From Dacryopinax spathularia (Eukaryota; Basidiomycota; Dacrymycetes; Dacrymycetales; Dacrymycetaceae), in contig JBBPFI010000010.1 in NCBI GenBank assembly GCA_037974965.1, positions 186,001 through 250,000 on the forward strand: 64,000 nt of DNA, in the 5' to 3' direction. Under the pieces are notes generated by a model, which worked only from the letters and a program-made list of their open reading frames with translations, searched no databases and had not been told where the DNA came from. Shown here one piece after another: positions 20,699 to 33,138 of the stretch. The position numbers and the translations under genes were made by a program. The stretch's first letter is position 1; each line of letters starts with the position of its first letter.

Positions 20699-23600
20699 AT
20701 GTCCAACCCATCAGAAGCAGCTCGATCAGACAATGATGAGGTCAGTCGCCTGCTCTCCATCTCAGACAAGAGCGTAGATGTTGAACGGAGCCAAACGCGC
20801 ATATATAAACAGGTCCATCCCTCTATGGCGAGCGGTTACGAGCTTGGTTCTGCCCCTTCATATGCGCATGACTGGTCCTCCGCTGGACTGAGAATCGAGG
20901 GCCGACACTTCGTGGATCGATATGGGAGGGTGTGTAACCTGAGGGGGGTGAACCTCTCTGGATCGTCTAAACTGTACGTATCCCCTCTCTGCCCTTTTGC
21001 CGTACGGGAGCTTGGGACGTGATGGTTGATCTTAGAGCAGACCGGTGAACCACGACCCCGAGCAATGGCTGAAGGAAGACCACTGGCGCGAGGTCAGCTT
21101 CGTTGGCCGGCCGTTTCCTCTTGAGGAGGCAGACGAGCACCTGGCTCGGCTGAGGCGTTGGGGGTTGACGTTCGGTGCGCCGTCCTTTCTTCCTCGTGAC
21201 GGTCGGGTAGACGCCTGACCGCCTATTTCCCAGTGAGGTTCAACGTCACCTGGGAAGCGATCGAGCATGCTGGCCCGTACGTTCTTCCTCTGCCGTCTTC
21301 CCTGATACCAACCTACCTATCCTAGGGGCCAGTACGACGAGGACTATCTCACCTACCTCCACGCCCTCCTCTCCAAGTTCCCCGCCTATGGCCTTACAGC
21401 TTTCATCTCTATGCACCAAGACGTCTGGTCCCGTTTCTCCGGTGGCTCCGGCGCGCCAGCATGGACGCTCACCGCCGTCGGTTTTGACCTCGAGCGACTG
21501 GAAGAGACCGGCGCTGCTTACCTTGAAGGAGTAAGGTACCCTGGTCGAAAGGAGGTCGACAGAGGGACGTGGCCGACCGGGTATCAGAAGCTTTCTGCGG
21601 CTACTCTGGCGTGCGTCTTTTTTCGTCAGATATATGCGCATATATGTGGCGTGTCATCGATCATGTGCGCATATATGCGGTATATCGTCGCTTATATGCC
21701 GATATATGCGATATGTCGACGATTAACCGCGCATATATGCTGCATATATTCGCGTCGGAACATGCTGACCATGTGATAGGACGCTGTTCTGGGCTGGCGA
21801 CACGTTTGCCCCTAAGCTCAAGATCCAGCGGGGCAAGGAGGAAGTACCAGTTCAGCAGTTTCTGCAGGATGCCTTTCTCGGTGCGTGGGACGCGCTCGTT
21901 ACGCGCCTCGGACATCTGCCAGCCGTCCTTGGGTTCCAGGTACGGTGTGTTTTCTTTGGGACGCTACAAAATATATAGACGGCTGACGCTGCGTATTGTA
22001 GATGATGAACGAGCCCCACGGAGGGTACATATCCCTTCCCCACCTACACAGCTGGGACTACACCACCGACCTGCACCTACACTCTTTCCCGACCCCACTC
22101 CAATCCATGGCGCTCGGCGCCGGCCACCCGCAAAAAGTAGCGTACTACACCCGCTCGTTCCCCTTCCCCACTCGACATACCGGCTACAGACTACTGAACG
22201 AGAAGGGCAAGAGATGCTGGAAGGAAGAAGGCCCGACAAGGGGAATGTGCGTATGGGAGATGCATGGCGTTTGGGGGTGGGACGTACAGAAGGAGGAGGC
22301 AGTGACGTTGAGGGAAACATATTTCATGAAGCATCCCAAGACGGATGAGCAGGTGAGTGAATCCTTGTCCGTAGGGTCGGATAGCTCACAACGAGACAGG
22401 TGGACTGGTACAGACATTTCTACTTCCCGTTCGCGAAGCGATGGGCGGACAGGGTGCAGGAGATTGCGGGGAACGAGAAGATGATTTTCCTAGAGCCAAT
22501 ACCTAATGAAGTGCGTATCCGCTTCTTTCCTTTCTTCACCAGCCCCGTGTCGGTTCTGTGACGCCCTCATTTTCCCTCCTATCTGTATCGTCCTGAATGA
22601 GGTCTGCTGATCGGACTCTAGTTCTGCCCCCCATGGCCAGGAGAATATCGACCACACAATTTCGTATACGCGCCTCATTGGTACGATCTGAACGCGCTGT
22701 TCAAAAAACAGTTCGGCAACATGACTGTCAACGTACAGGGGCTGTCGAGGGTGCGTCATTTCGCTTTTTCGCGAAATCTCCTCCTTCTCCCCGCATCGTC
22801 CTCCACCCCTGGCCTCTCGCTTTCTCAGCCTAGGGGCATCGTCATGGTCGTTTGAAGTTTCCGATAGGAGCGGAATTCCGCGGAGGAAGCACCCCGACTC
22901 GCTCGATGCTGATATATATGCGCAGGGCATGTTCATCCTAAAAGCGCTCTACTTCGGTGATAACGGTGCAAGGGCGAACTACGCTCTTCAACTACGCAAC
23001 GTGGTGGATAGCGTGAAGAACGCAGGCGAGCGACCTGTAGTGGTCGGCGAGTGTGGAGTACCTATGGACCTTAAGTACGTTCTCTTAGTCATCATGCTAT
23101 TGCTGGAAGAGCGCTGATGCGAGGCTACAGTGAGGGAGAGGCATTTCAGACTGGAGACTGGAGGTGGCAAGCGAGGATGATGGACGCTCTGATTTCTGGG
23201 CTGGACGCCGCTCAGGCAGGTTTCACGTACGTCATTCCATTATACATTCGTATTCCGTTCTGTTCTTCAGGGCCACTTCCCGATCGCTCGACGCTGCTCC
23301 CGATCTGTTTCCACGTCCATTTTCCGTATACTGACTTATCGCAGATTATGGAATTACAACCCACAAAACGACGACACGCACGGCGACTACTGGAACGGCG
23401 AGAACTTCTCCTTCTACAGCCTATCCGCTCGTCGCTCTCGCGATCCTCCCTCCTCCTCCGAAGACCTTGCACAGGTCAGCAAGAAGCTGGACGACGGCGG
23501 GCGAATCTTGAAGGCTGTTGTGCGACCATATCCGGCGAAGGTTGCCGGCGTACCATTGCGATACGGCTGGGACACACGAACGAGCACCTTCGAACTCGTA

Positions 23601-23960
23601 TACGCATCCTCCTCTACCACGACTTCGTCCACCTCGAAGAATGCCAACGGGAGGAGCACGCAAGATGTACGAGCACGAGAGACGGAGATCTTCCTCCCTC
23701 TCTTGCTAACGGAAGGAAGGGAGATTATCGTCTCTGGCGCGTCAGCGTTCGAATACGCCGAAGAGCGGCAGACGCTGTATGTCCTTCAAGCTGACTCCGA
23801 CGCGGACACGAAAGACATGGCGGGGAAAGGCAGGGAGTGGACGATAACAGTGAGGCTAAACCCCCCGCTAGAGCCGTTGGCGAAGGAGGGTGACTGGTCA
23901 TTCGTGTGGGCGTTGTTGGGCGTGTTATTGGGTATGGGAGTTTGGTTTGTTATTCGGTAG
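20699..23960 (+). CDS. GH5 subfamily 12 glycosidase (steryl-/ceramide-glucosidase type), intact parent gene
   Basis: Eleven exons: 20699-20973, 21041-21174, 21234-21276, 21326-21610, 21780-21939, 22002-22352, 22400-22510, 22622-22750, 22926-23074, 23131-23226, 23345-23960. They total 2349 nt, a 782-aa protein, with all junctions in frame. The fold is a (beta/alpha)8 GH5: [45 protein letters not shown], the acid/base Glu in QMMNEPHGG (about E303), [12 protein letters not shown], the nucleophile in [11 protein letters not shown] (about E538), and [20 protein letters not shown]. This pattern is GH5_12, whose fungal members (EGCrP1, EGCrP2/Egh1) split glucosylceramide or ergosteryl glucoside; which substrate applies here is undecided. 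There is no N-terminal signal peptide. The last about 20 residues ([20 protein letters not shown]) form one hydrophobic helix, so it may be tail-anchored. It is the parent of all pseudogene copies to the right. Confidence 0.95.
21611..21779 (+). repeat. Palindrome-rich intron 4 of the GH5_12 gene
   Basis: A 169-nt intron built from alternating purine-pyrimidine segments. There is a perfect 14-nt palindrome TATATGCGCATATA at 21631-21644, then repeated CATATATGCG-, ATCGATC- and GTCGAC-like words, ending CTGACC..GATAG. The same intron is kept in the degenerate copies. It is much longer than most introns here and could form cruciform or Z-DNA. Confidence 0.75.
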
Positions 23961-24791
23961 ACGAGGACAATAAGCTTGTAACGTAAAGTAGCGGCTTTGG
24001 AGATGCCGTAATAGACCTCGAGCACCGTCGACCTCAACAGCGACGTTCTCGAATACTTGGTAAGTGCAGCGCGATGGTCGTCACGTCAGCGTCTTACGGG
24101 CTATGCATGAACTCTGTTGTCTGGGCGTTCGCAAGATAAGAATGCAACGGGTACCCGCAACCTCAATCCGCCAAATCTCGCAGCAGATCGCGTTTTGTCG
24201 GAGGAGCTGGTAGTGCCTCTGCGTAGACCTAGCGGACTGGACTGAGCTGGGTCGGGAATATTGAATCTCGTTTGGAGAACGATCTGCAGGGGATGCCGGC
24301 GAGCGGGCGGATGGTGAATTGCTACAATGAAGGGTCTACATAGTGAGTTGCCGTAGAATGAGAACCGTAGGCAAGGCGAGGGAAGAACACGAACGCACCG
24401 GGTGAGACTTCTCCCACTCCCACAGGTCGTCCACCACGCTGAGGTACCCTTCTGCGCTCTCTTGCTGATCTTCGTCCGGTGCATACGCCTCATAGTCTCC
24501 TCCTTCCTGGCCCACGCCATCTCCCAGAGGGACCCCTCCTCCCTCCAGCGCAACTTCCTAACCCCATCCCCTTCTCGCTCCCCTTCCTCGTCCACTCCAA
24601 CCTCCACAGTTTCTGCAGAAAGCTCCCGACTCCTTGGATATATTGCCGCCAACGGCACACCAGGGCTGATCCTCCCGCTCCTTCTCCGTTGTCGAACAGC
24701 GGTCGCACTTGCTCAAGTATTGCGCCTGGAGTGGCACTGCGGCTGCGGATCGGGGGTCGGCTGGGAGGACCGTAGGATGCGAGTTTTTGTC

Positions 24792-24856
24792 AGGCTGAGG
24801 CTGAGGCTGAGGCTGTGAGGGATGCTTGGGAGGTCTGGGAGGTCTGGGAGGTCTGG
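24792..24856. repeat. Two short tandem repeats (AGGCTG x4; TGGGAGGTC x3)
   Basis: A hexamer array (AGGCTG) of four units at about 24792-24815 is followed by a 9-bp array (TGGGAGGTC) of about three units at about 24827-24856. Both keep a reading frame on either strand, as codon repeats do. Confidence 0.8.
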
Positions 24857-25510
24857 GTGTGGGCGTTGGACTGGACGGACGTGTGAGAGCTTGTCGTTAT
24901 TTGCGAGGGGTGTGGGGGAAAAGAGGCGGTCAATACGGAGCTGGTTGGGGATGACGGCATACATGCTGAGGTGGCGGAGGTGGCGGAGGCGGTTCCTGCA
25001 GGGGCGGCGAGACGGTCACAGCGACTGCTACTCGATGCAGCTGGTGCAGAAAGAGGAGCTGGTCTCGATGCGCGAGAAGCAGCTGGCGCAAGTGCAGGTG
25101 CAGGAACAGGATGGGTCGTCCCGAGCGAGCTGAGCAAGCTGACCGAAGGCAACGACGCGCGACTTGACGACCAGATTGTCCCCGCCTCCGTTGCTGTACC
25201 CGTACTTGTTCCAACAGCACTCCCTCCTGCCGTGGTAAGAGATGTCCTCGAGCTCAACGAAGGCAATGAAGCCCACGATGAGCTCCTCACGGTAGTCAGG
25301 AACGAGGAATACGACTGCGTCGCTGAGCTCGGCCTTTGGGTCGCGGACGCCGACGTCCTCGGTTGTGCGCATTTAAGAGTGGAGTGATATCGCTCTGGCC
25401 TTGGTACCCCAGTGTCCGAGCAGCAGTCAGGACGAGCCGGCCGAGGGCATATAGCTGCTTATTATCGGCCAAGGCGTTCGCGAGGGCGGTGTCGAGTCCT
25501 TCTATTATGT

Positions 25511-25551
25511 GGGGGGAGGAGGAGGGGGAGGAGGAGGGGAGGAAGGAGGAG
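25511..25551 (+). repeat. Purine (G/A) tract
   Basis: About 40 nt of G/A only, with runs of six, five and four G. It lies about 115 bp from the point where homology to the GH5_12 array starts. It may form triplex or a loose G-quadruplex. Confidence 0.6.
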
Positions 25552-25664
25552 AGTGCGCAGAGGGATGTTGAGATGGCTGTTTGTTCCAGAGGTCAGCAAG
25601 GCCATTGGTATGAGCGCAGGTGCGGGACATGAGCAAGGGTGAAAGCGGGGTTCAGACCAGACTC

Positions 25665-28052
25665 CAAATTCGCCCGCCGTCGTCCAGCTTCCTGCTGACC
25701 TGTGCGAGGTCGTCGGAGGAAGAGAAATAATTGAGAGAGCGACGAGCTGACAGGCCATAGAAGGCGAAATCTTCGCTGTTCCAGTAGTCGCAGTCCGTAT
25801 CGTGATTTTACGGGTTGTAGTTCCATAGTCTGCGGTCACATCGTATACAGTAAAAAGGCCGGTACGAAGAGATGGGGGAAGCGCTGAGTCAGCGGGAAAT
25901 GACCGTGAAGAGGGGAAAGAGATTGGATCTAAATCGCAATGACGTACGCGAAGCCTGTCTTAGCAGCATCCAACCAAGAAATCACAGCATCCATCGTCCT
26001 CACTTATCACGTCCAGTTTCCAGTCTGGATTGCCTCGCCCTCGCTGATCTTCCGTCAGCAATGGATGCATCAAATACGAAGACGAGAAGGACAAACTTGA
26101 GATCCATAGGTACGCCGCACTCGCCAACGACTACGGGCCGCGCGCCTGTGTTCTTGAAGCTGTCGACGACGCTGCTCCGACTGCAGTCGGAGGGCGTAGT
26201 TGGCTCTTGCACCGCTTTCGCCGAAGTAGAGCGCTTTGACATTGAACATTCCTTGTAAACATACGGAGTTAGTGTCAAACAAACCTTGAAATTTGTAAGT
26301 TCCTCTCGCGCAAAAAAATCGATGAGGAAGAAGGGCAATCGAGCAGCGATAGAGGGGAGTGGCGAAGGAAAGAAAGATGAAAGGAGAGGGGAGGAGTCGA
26401 GAGAAGGACCGGAAGGAATGAAAAGACGCACCCTCGATAACCCCTGCATGTTAACAGTAATGTTGCAAGATTGCTTCTTGAACAGCGCATCCAAGTCGTA
26501 CCGATGAGGCGCATATAGGAAGTTGTGTGGTGGGTATTCTTCTGGGCATAGCGAGCAGAACTAGAGTTCGGTCAGCAAAGCTCATTCAAGACGATGCAGA
26601 TGATAGGAGAGTCAGTGAGGTAGTCACAGACAGACAAGGGCCTGGCAAAGAAAGGAAAGAAGCGAATATGCACCTGATCGAGTATCGGCTCTAGGAATAC
26701 CATCTTCTCCTTCCCGGCGATCGCCTGCACCACGTCCGCCTATTGCTTCGCATACCGAAAATAGAAGTCTTTATACCAGTCGACCTAATTTAAGTCAGCG
26801 CAACTGCATCCTAGGAGAGAATCGACCGCGAACCGGCTGAGCCGTCTTCGGATGCTTGGAGAAGTGCCATGCAGCTCCCACGCGCACCTTTCGCTGTCGG
26901 ACCCTCCTCTTTCCAGCATTTGATGCCTTTCTCGTTCGATAATCGGTAGCCGATGTGCCGCGTTGCGAAGCGAAACGAGTGAGTGGAGTACGCTACGCTT
27001 TGCGGGTGGCGGGTGCCGAGCGCCATTGATTAGAGTGGGGTCGGGAAGGAGTGGAGGTGTAGATCGGTCGTGCAGGCCCAGCTGTGCAGGTGGGGCAGGG
27101 AGATGTACCCGGCCTGGGGCTCGTTCATCATCTACGACACAGACGGTCAGCCTTCCATCATTTTGGGAGCGCGGCGAACGAAGAGGACCGCACCTGGAAC
27201 ACAATGACGGCTGGCAGATGTCCGAGGCGAGTAACGAGCGCGTCCGACGCTCCCAGAAAGGCCTCCTGCAGGAACTGCTGAACCCGTACTTCCTCCCGCT
27301 GGATCTTCGCTGAAGGGGCAAACGTGTCGCCAACCCTGAACAGCGTCCTATCGCATGGTCAGCATGTTACGACACGCATGGACGCTGCATTTATGCGCAA
27401 GAAATTGACGATCTGGGGAATATGTGTACATACAATTGACGAAATGTCGCATATATGCGCATATGTTGAATGAAAAAAAAGACGCACGCCATAGTAGCAG
27501 CAGCAACCTTCTGATAACCCCTCGACCAGTCCCTGCATCCACCTCCTTTCGCCCAGGGTACATTACTCCTTCAAGATAGGCCGCACCAGTCTCTTCGAGT
27601 CGTTCGAGGTCGAGGGCGATGGCTGTCAGCGTCCATGCAGGTACTTCGGAGCCGCCGGAGAAATGGGAGCAGACCTCTTGATACATTGATATGAAGGCAG
27701 CCAGGCCGTAGGCGGGGAACTTGGACAGGAGGGCGTGAGGCAGGTGAGGTAAGACTCGTTGTACTGGCGCCTAGGACAAGTAGGTTAGTATCAGGGAAGA
27801 CAGTAGGGGGAGGACGTACGGGCCAGCATGCTCGATCGCTTCCAAATGACGTTGAACCTCACTGGAAAATAGGGCAATCAGTCGTCTACCCAACGGTCAC
27901 GAGGAAGAAAGGACGGCACACCAAACGTCAACCCCACCTCCTCAAGCGCGCAAGATATTCGTCAGCCTCCTCGAGTGGAACAGAACGGCCTGCGAAGCTC
28001 ACCTCGTGCCAATGTTCTCCCTTCAGCCAATGCTCCGGGTCGTGGTTCAATA
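25665..28052 (-). pseudogene. GH5_12 pseudogene copy A, arm 1
   Basis: The most distal unit of arm 1. On the minus strand it runs from exon 2 (NHDPEQW region) to the first third of exon 11, where homology stops abruptly at about 25665 (the breakpoint with the unrecognised region). Parent features still legible: the exon-2 LRRWGLTF region, VCSHFSGGSEVPAWTL, MMNEP-equivalent with [20 protein letters not shown], and the exon-11 start. Defects: a premature TAA replacing the Gln codon in the TPLQSM block (shared with copy C), loss of roughly 60 nt after WELHG so that the block leading to KHPKT is fused, and frameshifts in exon 11. Splice sites are partly kept. It is not translatable as an enzyme. 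Confidence 0.88.
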
Positions 28053-30622
28053 TTCGAGGTCGACGGAGTTGCGGTAGAGGAGGAGGATGTGTATACGAGA
28101 TCGAAGGTACTCGTTCACGTGTACCAGCCGTATCGCAATGGTACGTCTGCAGCCTCGGCAGCGTACGGACGTACGACAGCCTTCAAGATCCGACCGCCGT
28201 CGTCCGGCTTTCTGCTGACTTGCGCTAAGCCTTCTTGCGATGATGGAGGGGCGCGCGAAAGACGCGCAGACAGCCTGTAGAAGGAGAAGTTTTCGCCGTT
28301 CCAATCGTTGCCGTGCGTGTCCTCATTTTGTGGTTTGCAGTTCCATAATCTGCGGTGACATCAGTATTCAGTGAATGGCCCAGTGCGGAGAGATGGGGAG
28401 AAGCGCCGAACCAGCGGAAAATGACCGTGAACAGGGTACAGAAATTGAGGTCGAAAATGCAATGACGTACGTGAAACCAGCATCCAACCCAGAAATCACA
28501 GCGTCCATCATTGGCACTTGTCACGCCCAGCTCCCAGTCTGGAATGCCTCGCCCGCACTGTATCATCGGTCAGCGCTCTCCGAGCGATAGCACAATCACA
28601 AAGCGAAACGTACTTCAGGTCCATAGGCACACCACACTCGCCTACGACCATGGGTGGCTCGCCTGCGTTCTTCACGCTGTCGACCACGTGCGTGGTTGAA
28701 GGGCGTAGTTAGCACTTGGGCCGCTTTCGCCAAAGTAGAGCGTCTTCAGGAGGATCATTCCCTGTGAATATGATGTGGAGTCAGCATCAAACATGTGTCG
28801 GAGTTTGTTAGTTCCACTCACGTAAGCTTTCAACAAGGAAGATGGAAGATGGCAAAGGCAATCAAGGAGCGATGGAAAGGAGCGGCGAAGGAAAGAAAGG
28901 ATGAAGGGAGAGGAGAGGAGTCGACCGAAGGACTGGAAGGAATATAAAGACGCACCCCTGATAGCCCTTGCATGTTGACAGTCATGTTCCCAAACTCCTT
29001 CTTGAACAGCGCGTTCAGATCGTACCAATGAGGCGCATATACGAAGTTCTGTAGTCGGGTATTCTTCTGGCCATGATGGACAAAACCAGAGTTCGTTCAG
29101 CAGAGCTCATTTAGCGACGATACAGATGATTATGAGAGAATGCGAAATGCGTGGAAGGAAACGCGGTAATGGAGAACAGGAAAGAAGGGGATACGCACCT
29201 CACGAGGGATCGGTTCCAACAAGACCATCTCCTCCCTCCTTACAATCGCCTGCACCTTATCCGCCCGTCGCTTCGCAAAGGGAAAGTAGAAGTCTCGATA
29301 TCAATGCACCTGTTCTTCGTGAGCCGGCTGGCTTGGCGAGGCAGAGTCACTCACCTGCTTATGCATCTGGGGATGCTTCATATAATACGTCTCTCGGAGG
29401 CTGGCCGCCTCCTTTTCTGTACGTCCCACCCCCACACGCCATACAGCTCCCACACACACTTCCCACCTGCCGGACTCTCTTCATTCCTACACTTGTTGCC
29501 CTTCTCGTCCAGCAGAGTGCAGACGGTAGCCGGTGTGTCGCGTAGGAACGGGAACGATCGGGTATGTAGGCTAGAACTCTTGGCGAATGAGCCTCGCCGA
29601 GTGCCATGGAACGGAGCGGGGTCGGGAAGGAGTGGAGGTGTAGATCGGTCGTGAAGACCCAGCTGTGCAGGTGGGGAAGGGAGATGTACCCGCCGTGGGG
29701 CTCGCTCATCACCTACGATACACTGCGTTAGCCGCCTATATATTTTGTGGCGCGGCAAAGGAAAAGAGACCGCACCTTGCACCCGAGGACGGCTCGCAAA
29801 TGTCCGAGGCGGGCAACGAGCGCGTCCGACGCTCCGAGAAAGGTACTTCCTCCTTGCCCCGCTGGAACTTCAGTTTAGGGGCAAACGTGCCGGCAGCTGG
29901 AAACAGCGTCCTATCGCATAGTCAGCATGCTCCGACGCGCATGTATGTTGCAGGTATGCGCATGTAATCGACGATATGTTGCATACATGTGTGCGATATG
30001 CGCACATGATCGACGATACGCCACATATATGCGCATATATCTGACAAAAAAGACGCACGCAATAGTAGCCGCGGCAGGCTTCTGCTACCCTGTCGGCCGA
30101 GTCCCGCTATCGACCTCTTTCCTCTCAGGGTACCGCATTCCTTCAAGGCAGGCCGCACCGGTCTCTTTGAGTCGTTCGAGGTCGAGTCCGACGCCTGTGA
30201 GCGTCCACGTCGGCGCCCCAGAGCCACCGGAGAAGCGAGACCAGACGTCTTCATGCATTGATATGGAGGCGGTGAGGCCGAAGGCGGGAAGTGTGCAGAG
30301 GAGGGCGTGGAAGTGAGGTAGTCTTCGTCGTACTGGCCCCTAGAATAGGTAGGTTAGTATCAGAGAAGTCAGCAGAGGGAGGACGTACGGGCCGGCACGC
30401 TTGATGGCTTCCCAGGTGACGTTGAACCTCGCCTGGGAAATAGGCAATCAGTCGTCTACCCAACGGCCACGAGGATGAAAGGACGGCGCACCAAACGTCA
30501 ACCCCACCTCCTCAAGCGCGCAAGATATTCGTCAGCCTCCTCGAGAGGGAAACGACGGCCTACGAAGCTCACCTCGTGCCAATGTTCTTTCTTCAGCCAA
30601 TGCTCCGGGCCGTGGTTCAATA
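28053..30622 (-). pseudogene. GH5_12 pseudogene copy B, arm 1
   Basis: A 2570-bp unit from exon 2 to the middle of exon 11, fused head to tail to C (upstream) and A (downstream). Defects: a 25-nt deletion in exon 5 compared with the parent (shared with copy D), a stop in exon 11 where the parent's CGA has become TGA (GWYT stop TSTF), and loss of reading frame around exon 9 (CACGTGGTCGAC). Intron 4 has the variant CATATCGCACACATGTATGC tract shared with copy C. No exon 1, no promoter and no C-terminal helix. Confidence 0.9.
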
Positions 30623-33138
30623 TTCGAGGTGGACCCAGTTGTGGTAGAGGAGGAGGATGTGTATACGAGATCGAAGGTGCTCGTTCAAGTGTACCAGCCG
30701 TATCGCAAGGGTACGTCTGCGACCTTGGCAGCGTACGGACGTACGACGGCCTTCAAGATCCGACCGCTGTCGTCCAACTTCCTGCTGACCTGTGCGAGGC
30801 GGTCACCGGGGGAGAGAGGAGCAAGAGAGCGACGAGCTGACAGGTTGTAGAAGGAGAAATCTTCGTCGTTCAAGCAGTAGCCATGCGTGTCGTGGGTTTG
30901 TGGATTGTGGTTCCATAATCTGAGGTGGTGTCAGTATGCGGTTATGTGGACAGTGGGTAGATACGACGAAGCATTCGCCGAGCGAAGTGCGAGTATCCAA
31001 ATAGCCGCCGAGGGAAAGAAACGCCGGTTAGATTGGAAGGGCGCACGGAAACCTGCCTTTGCGGCGTCCAACCCAGAGAGCAGAGCGTCCATCATCCTCG
31101 CTTGCCACGTCCAGTCTCCAGTCTGGAATGCCTCGCCCGCACTGTATCGTCACATCAGCGCTCTCCCAGCGATAGCACAATAAGCAAGCGAAACATACTT
31201 CAGGTCTATCCGAACGCCTCACTCGCCCACAACAACGGGTCGCTCGCCTTCGTTCCTCACGCTGTCCACGACGTTGCGTAGTAGAAGGGAGTGGTTGGCC
31301 CTTGCACCGCTTTCGCTGGAAATAGAGCGCTTTAAGAATGAACATTCTCTGGAAACATATGGAGCCAGAGTCAAACATTTGTCGAAACTTGACAGTTCCA
31401 CTCGCGCAAAGAACCCGATGAGGAGAAAGACGGGGAATTGCACAAGCGCAGTAAAGGAGCGAAGGATGGATGGGGTGAAAAGCAAGAGAGGATGAAGGGA
31501 GGAGGGAGGAGGGGAGGAATGCACAGAACGCCTGGAAGGAATCAAGAGACACACCTTCGACAACCTCTGCACGCTAACAGTGATGTTGCTAAATTGCTTC
31601 TTGAACAGCGCATTCAAATCGCACCAATCCGGCGCCTAGACGAAGTGGTGTGGTCGTATTCTGCTGGCCATGACGGTCAGAGCTGGAGTTCGATCAGCAG
31701 AGCTCATCCAGCGACGATACAGATGATGATGAGAGAATGCGGAAGTCGCAGAAGGAAACGCGGTAATGGAGAACAGGAAAGAAGACGATAGGCACCTCAC
31801 GAGGCATTGGTTCCAACAAGACCATCTGTGCTTCGTGAGCAAGCTGGCTTGAGGAAGCAGAGTCACTCACCTGCTTATTCATCTGGGCATATAACACGTC
31901 TCTCGGAGGGTGACTGCCTCCTTTTCTGTACGTCGGACACCCCACGCCGCTCCCACGCGCACCTCCGGCTGTCGAACCCTCCTCCTCCAGCATTTCATGC
32001 CTTTCTCATTCAATAATCGGTAGCCGATGTGCCGCGTTGCGAAGCGAAACGAGCGAGTGTAGTGCGCTACTCTTTGCGGGTGGCGGGCGCCGAGCGCCAT
32101 TGATTAGAGTGGGGTCGGGAAGGAGTGGAGGTGTAGATCGGTCGTGCAGGCCCAGCTGTGCAGGTGGTGCAGGGAGATGTACCCGCCATGGGGCTCGTTC
32201 ATCATCTACGATAGACTGCGTCAGCCATCTATACATTTTGTAGCGTGGCAAAGGAAAAGAGACCGCACCTGGCACCCAAGGTCGGCTCGCAAATGTCCGA
32301 GGCGGGTAGCGAGCGCGTCCGACGCTCCAAGAAAGGCGTCCTGCAGAAACTGCTGAACTGGTACTTCCTCCTTGCCCCGCTGGGTCTTCAGTTCAGGGGC
32401 AAACGTGTCGCCAGCCGAAAACAGCGTCCTATCGCATAGTCAGCATGCTTCGACGCGCATGTATGTTGCAGGTATGCGCATGTAATCGACGATATGTCGC
32501 ATACATGTGTGCGATATGCGCACATGATCGACGATACGCCACATATACGCGCATATACACGACAAAAAAGACGCACGTAACAGTAGCCGCGGCAAGCTTC
32601 TGCACCCCGTCGGCCAAGTCCCGCTATCGACCTCTTTCCTCTCAGGGTACCGCGCTCGTTCAAGGTAGGCCGCACCAGTCTCGTCCGAGTCGTTCGAGGT
32701 CGAGTCCGATGCCTGTGAGCGTCCAGGCCGGTGCCCCAGAGCCACCGGAGAGGCGAGACCAGACGTCTTGATACATTGATAGGAGGTGGTGAGGCCGAAG
32801 GCGGGAAGTGTGGAGAGGAGGGCGTGGAGGTGAGGTAGTCTTCGTCGTACTGGCCCTTAGGATAGGTAGGTCAGTATCAGAGAAGTCAGCAGAGGGAGGA
32901 CGTACGGGCCAGCATGCTCGATCGCTTCCAAGTGACGTTGAACCTCGCCTGGGAAATAGGCAATCAGTCGTCTACCCAACGGTCACGAGGAAGAAAGGAC
33001 CGGGTACCAAACGTCAACCCCACCTCCTCAAGCGCGCAAGATATTCGTCAGCCTCCTCGAGTGGAACAGGACGGCCTGCGAAGCTCACCTCGTGCCAATG
33101 TTCTCCCTTCAGCCAATGCTCCGGGCCGTGGTTCATTA
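30623..33138 (-). pseudogene. GH5_12 pseudogene copy C, arm 1
   Basis: A 2516-bp unit from exon 2 to the middle of exon 11. It keeps the exon-5 sequence that B and D have lost. It carries the TPL-stop-SM change shared with A, a frameshift in exon 4 (the ERL..RD region), loss of part of exons 6-7 (the SQLAHEAQMVLLEPM junction), and a stop in the GE-stop-GV motif that removes the nucleophile context. Its intron 4 is of the B type. Confidence 0.9.

Larger units (their letters stand above)
23961..25664 (-). pseudogene. Unrecognised low-complexity region, possibly a broken minus-strand gene
   Basis: 1.7 kb between the 3' end of the intact GH5_12 gene and the first pseudogene copy. On the minus strand one frame reads a helical-looking segment, GLDTALANALADNKQLYALG (about 25500-25440). 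Another reads a Ser/Thr/Ala/Pro-rich stretch (about 25290-24790), runs into a stop and then resumes as ILEQVRPLFDNGEGAGG. Near 24480-24400 a third frame gives YEAYAPDEDQQESAEGYLSV. These pieces lie in different frames and I could not connect them by plausible introns, so I suspect a decayed gene, but I do not recognise a family. The plus strand offers equally long Ala/Val-rich frames. The left edge (23961-24100) is the 3' flank of the glycosidase. Confidence 0.3.
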
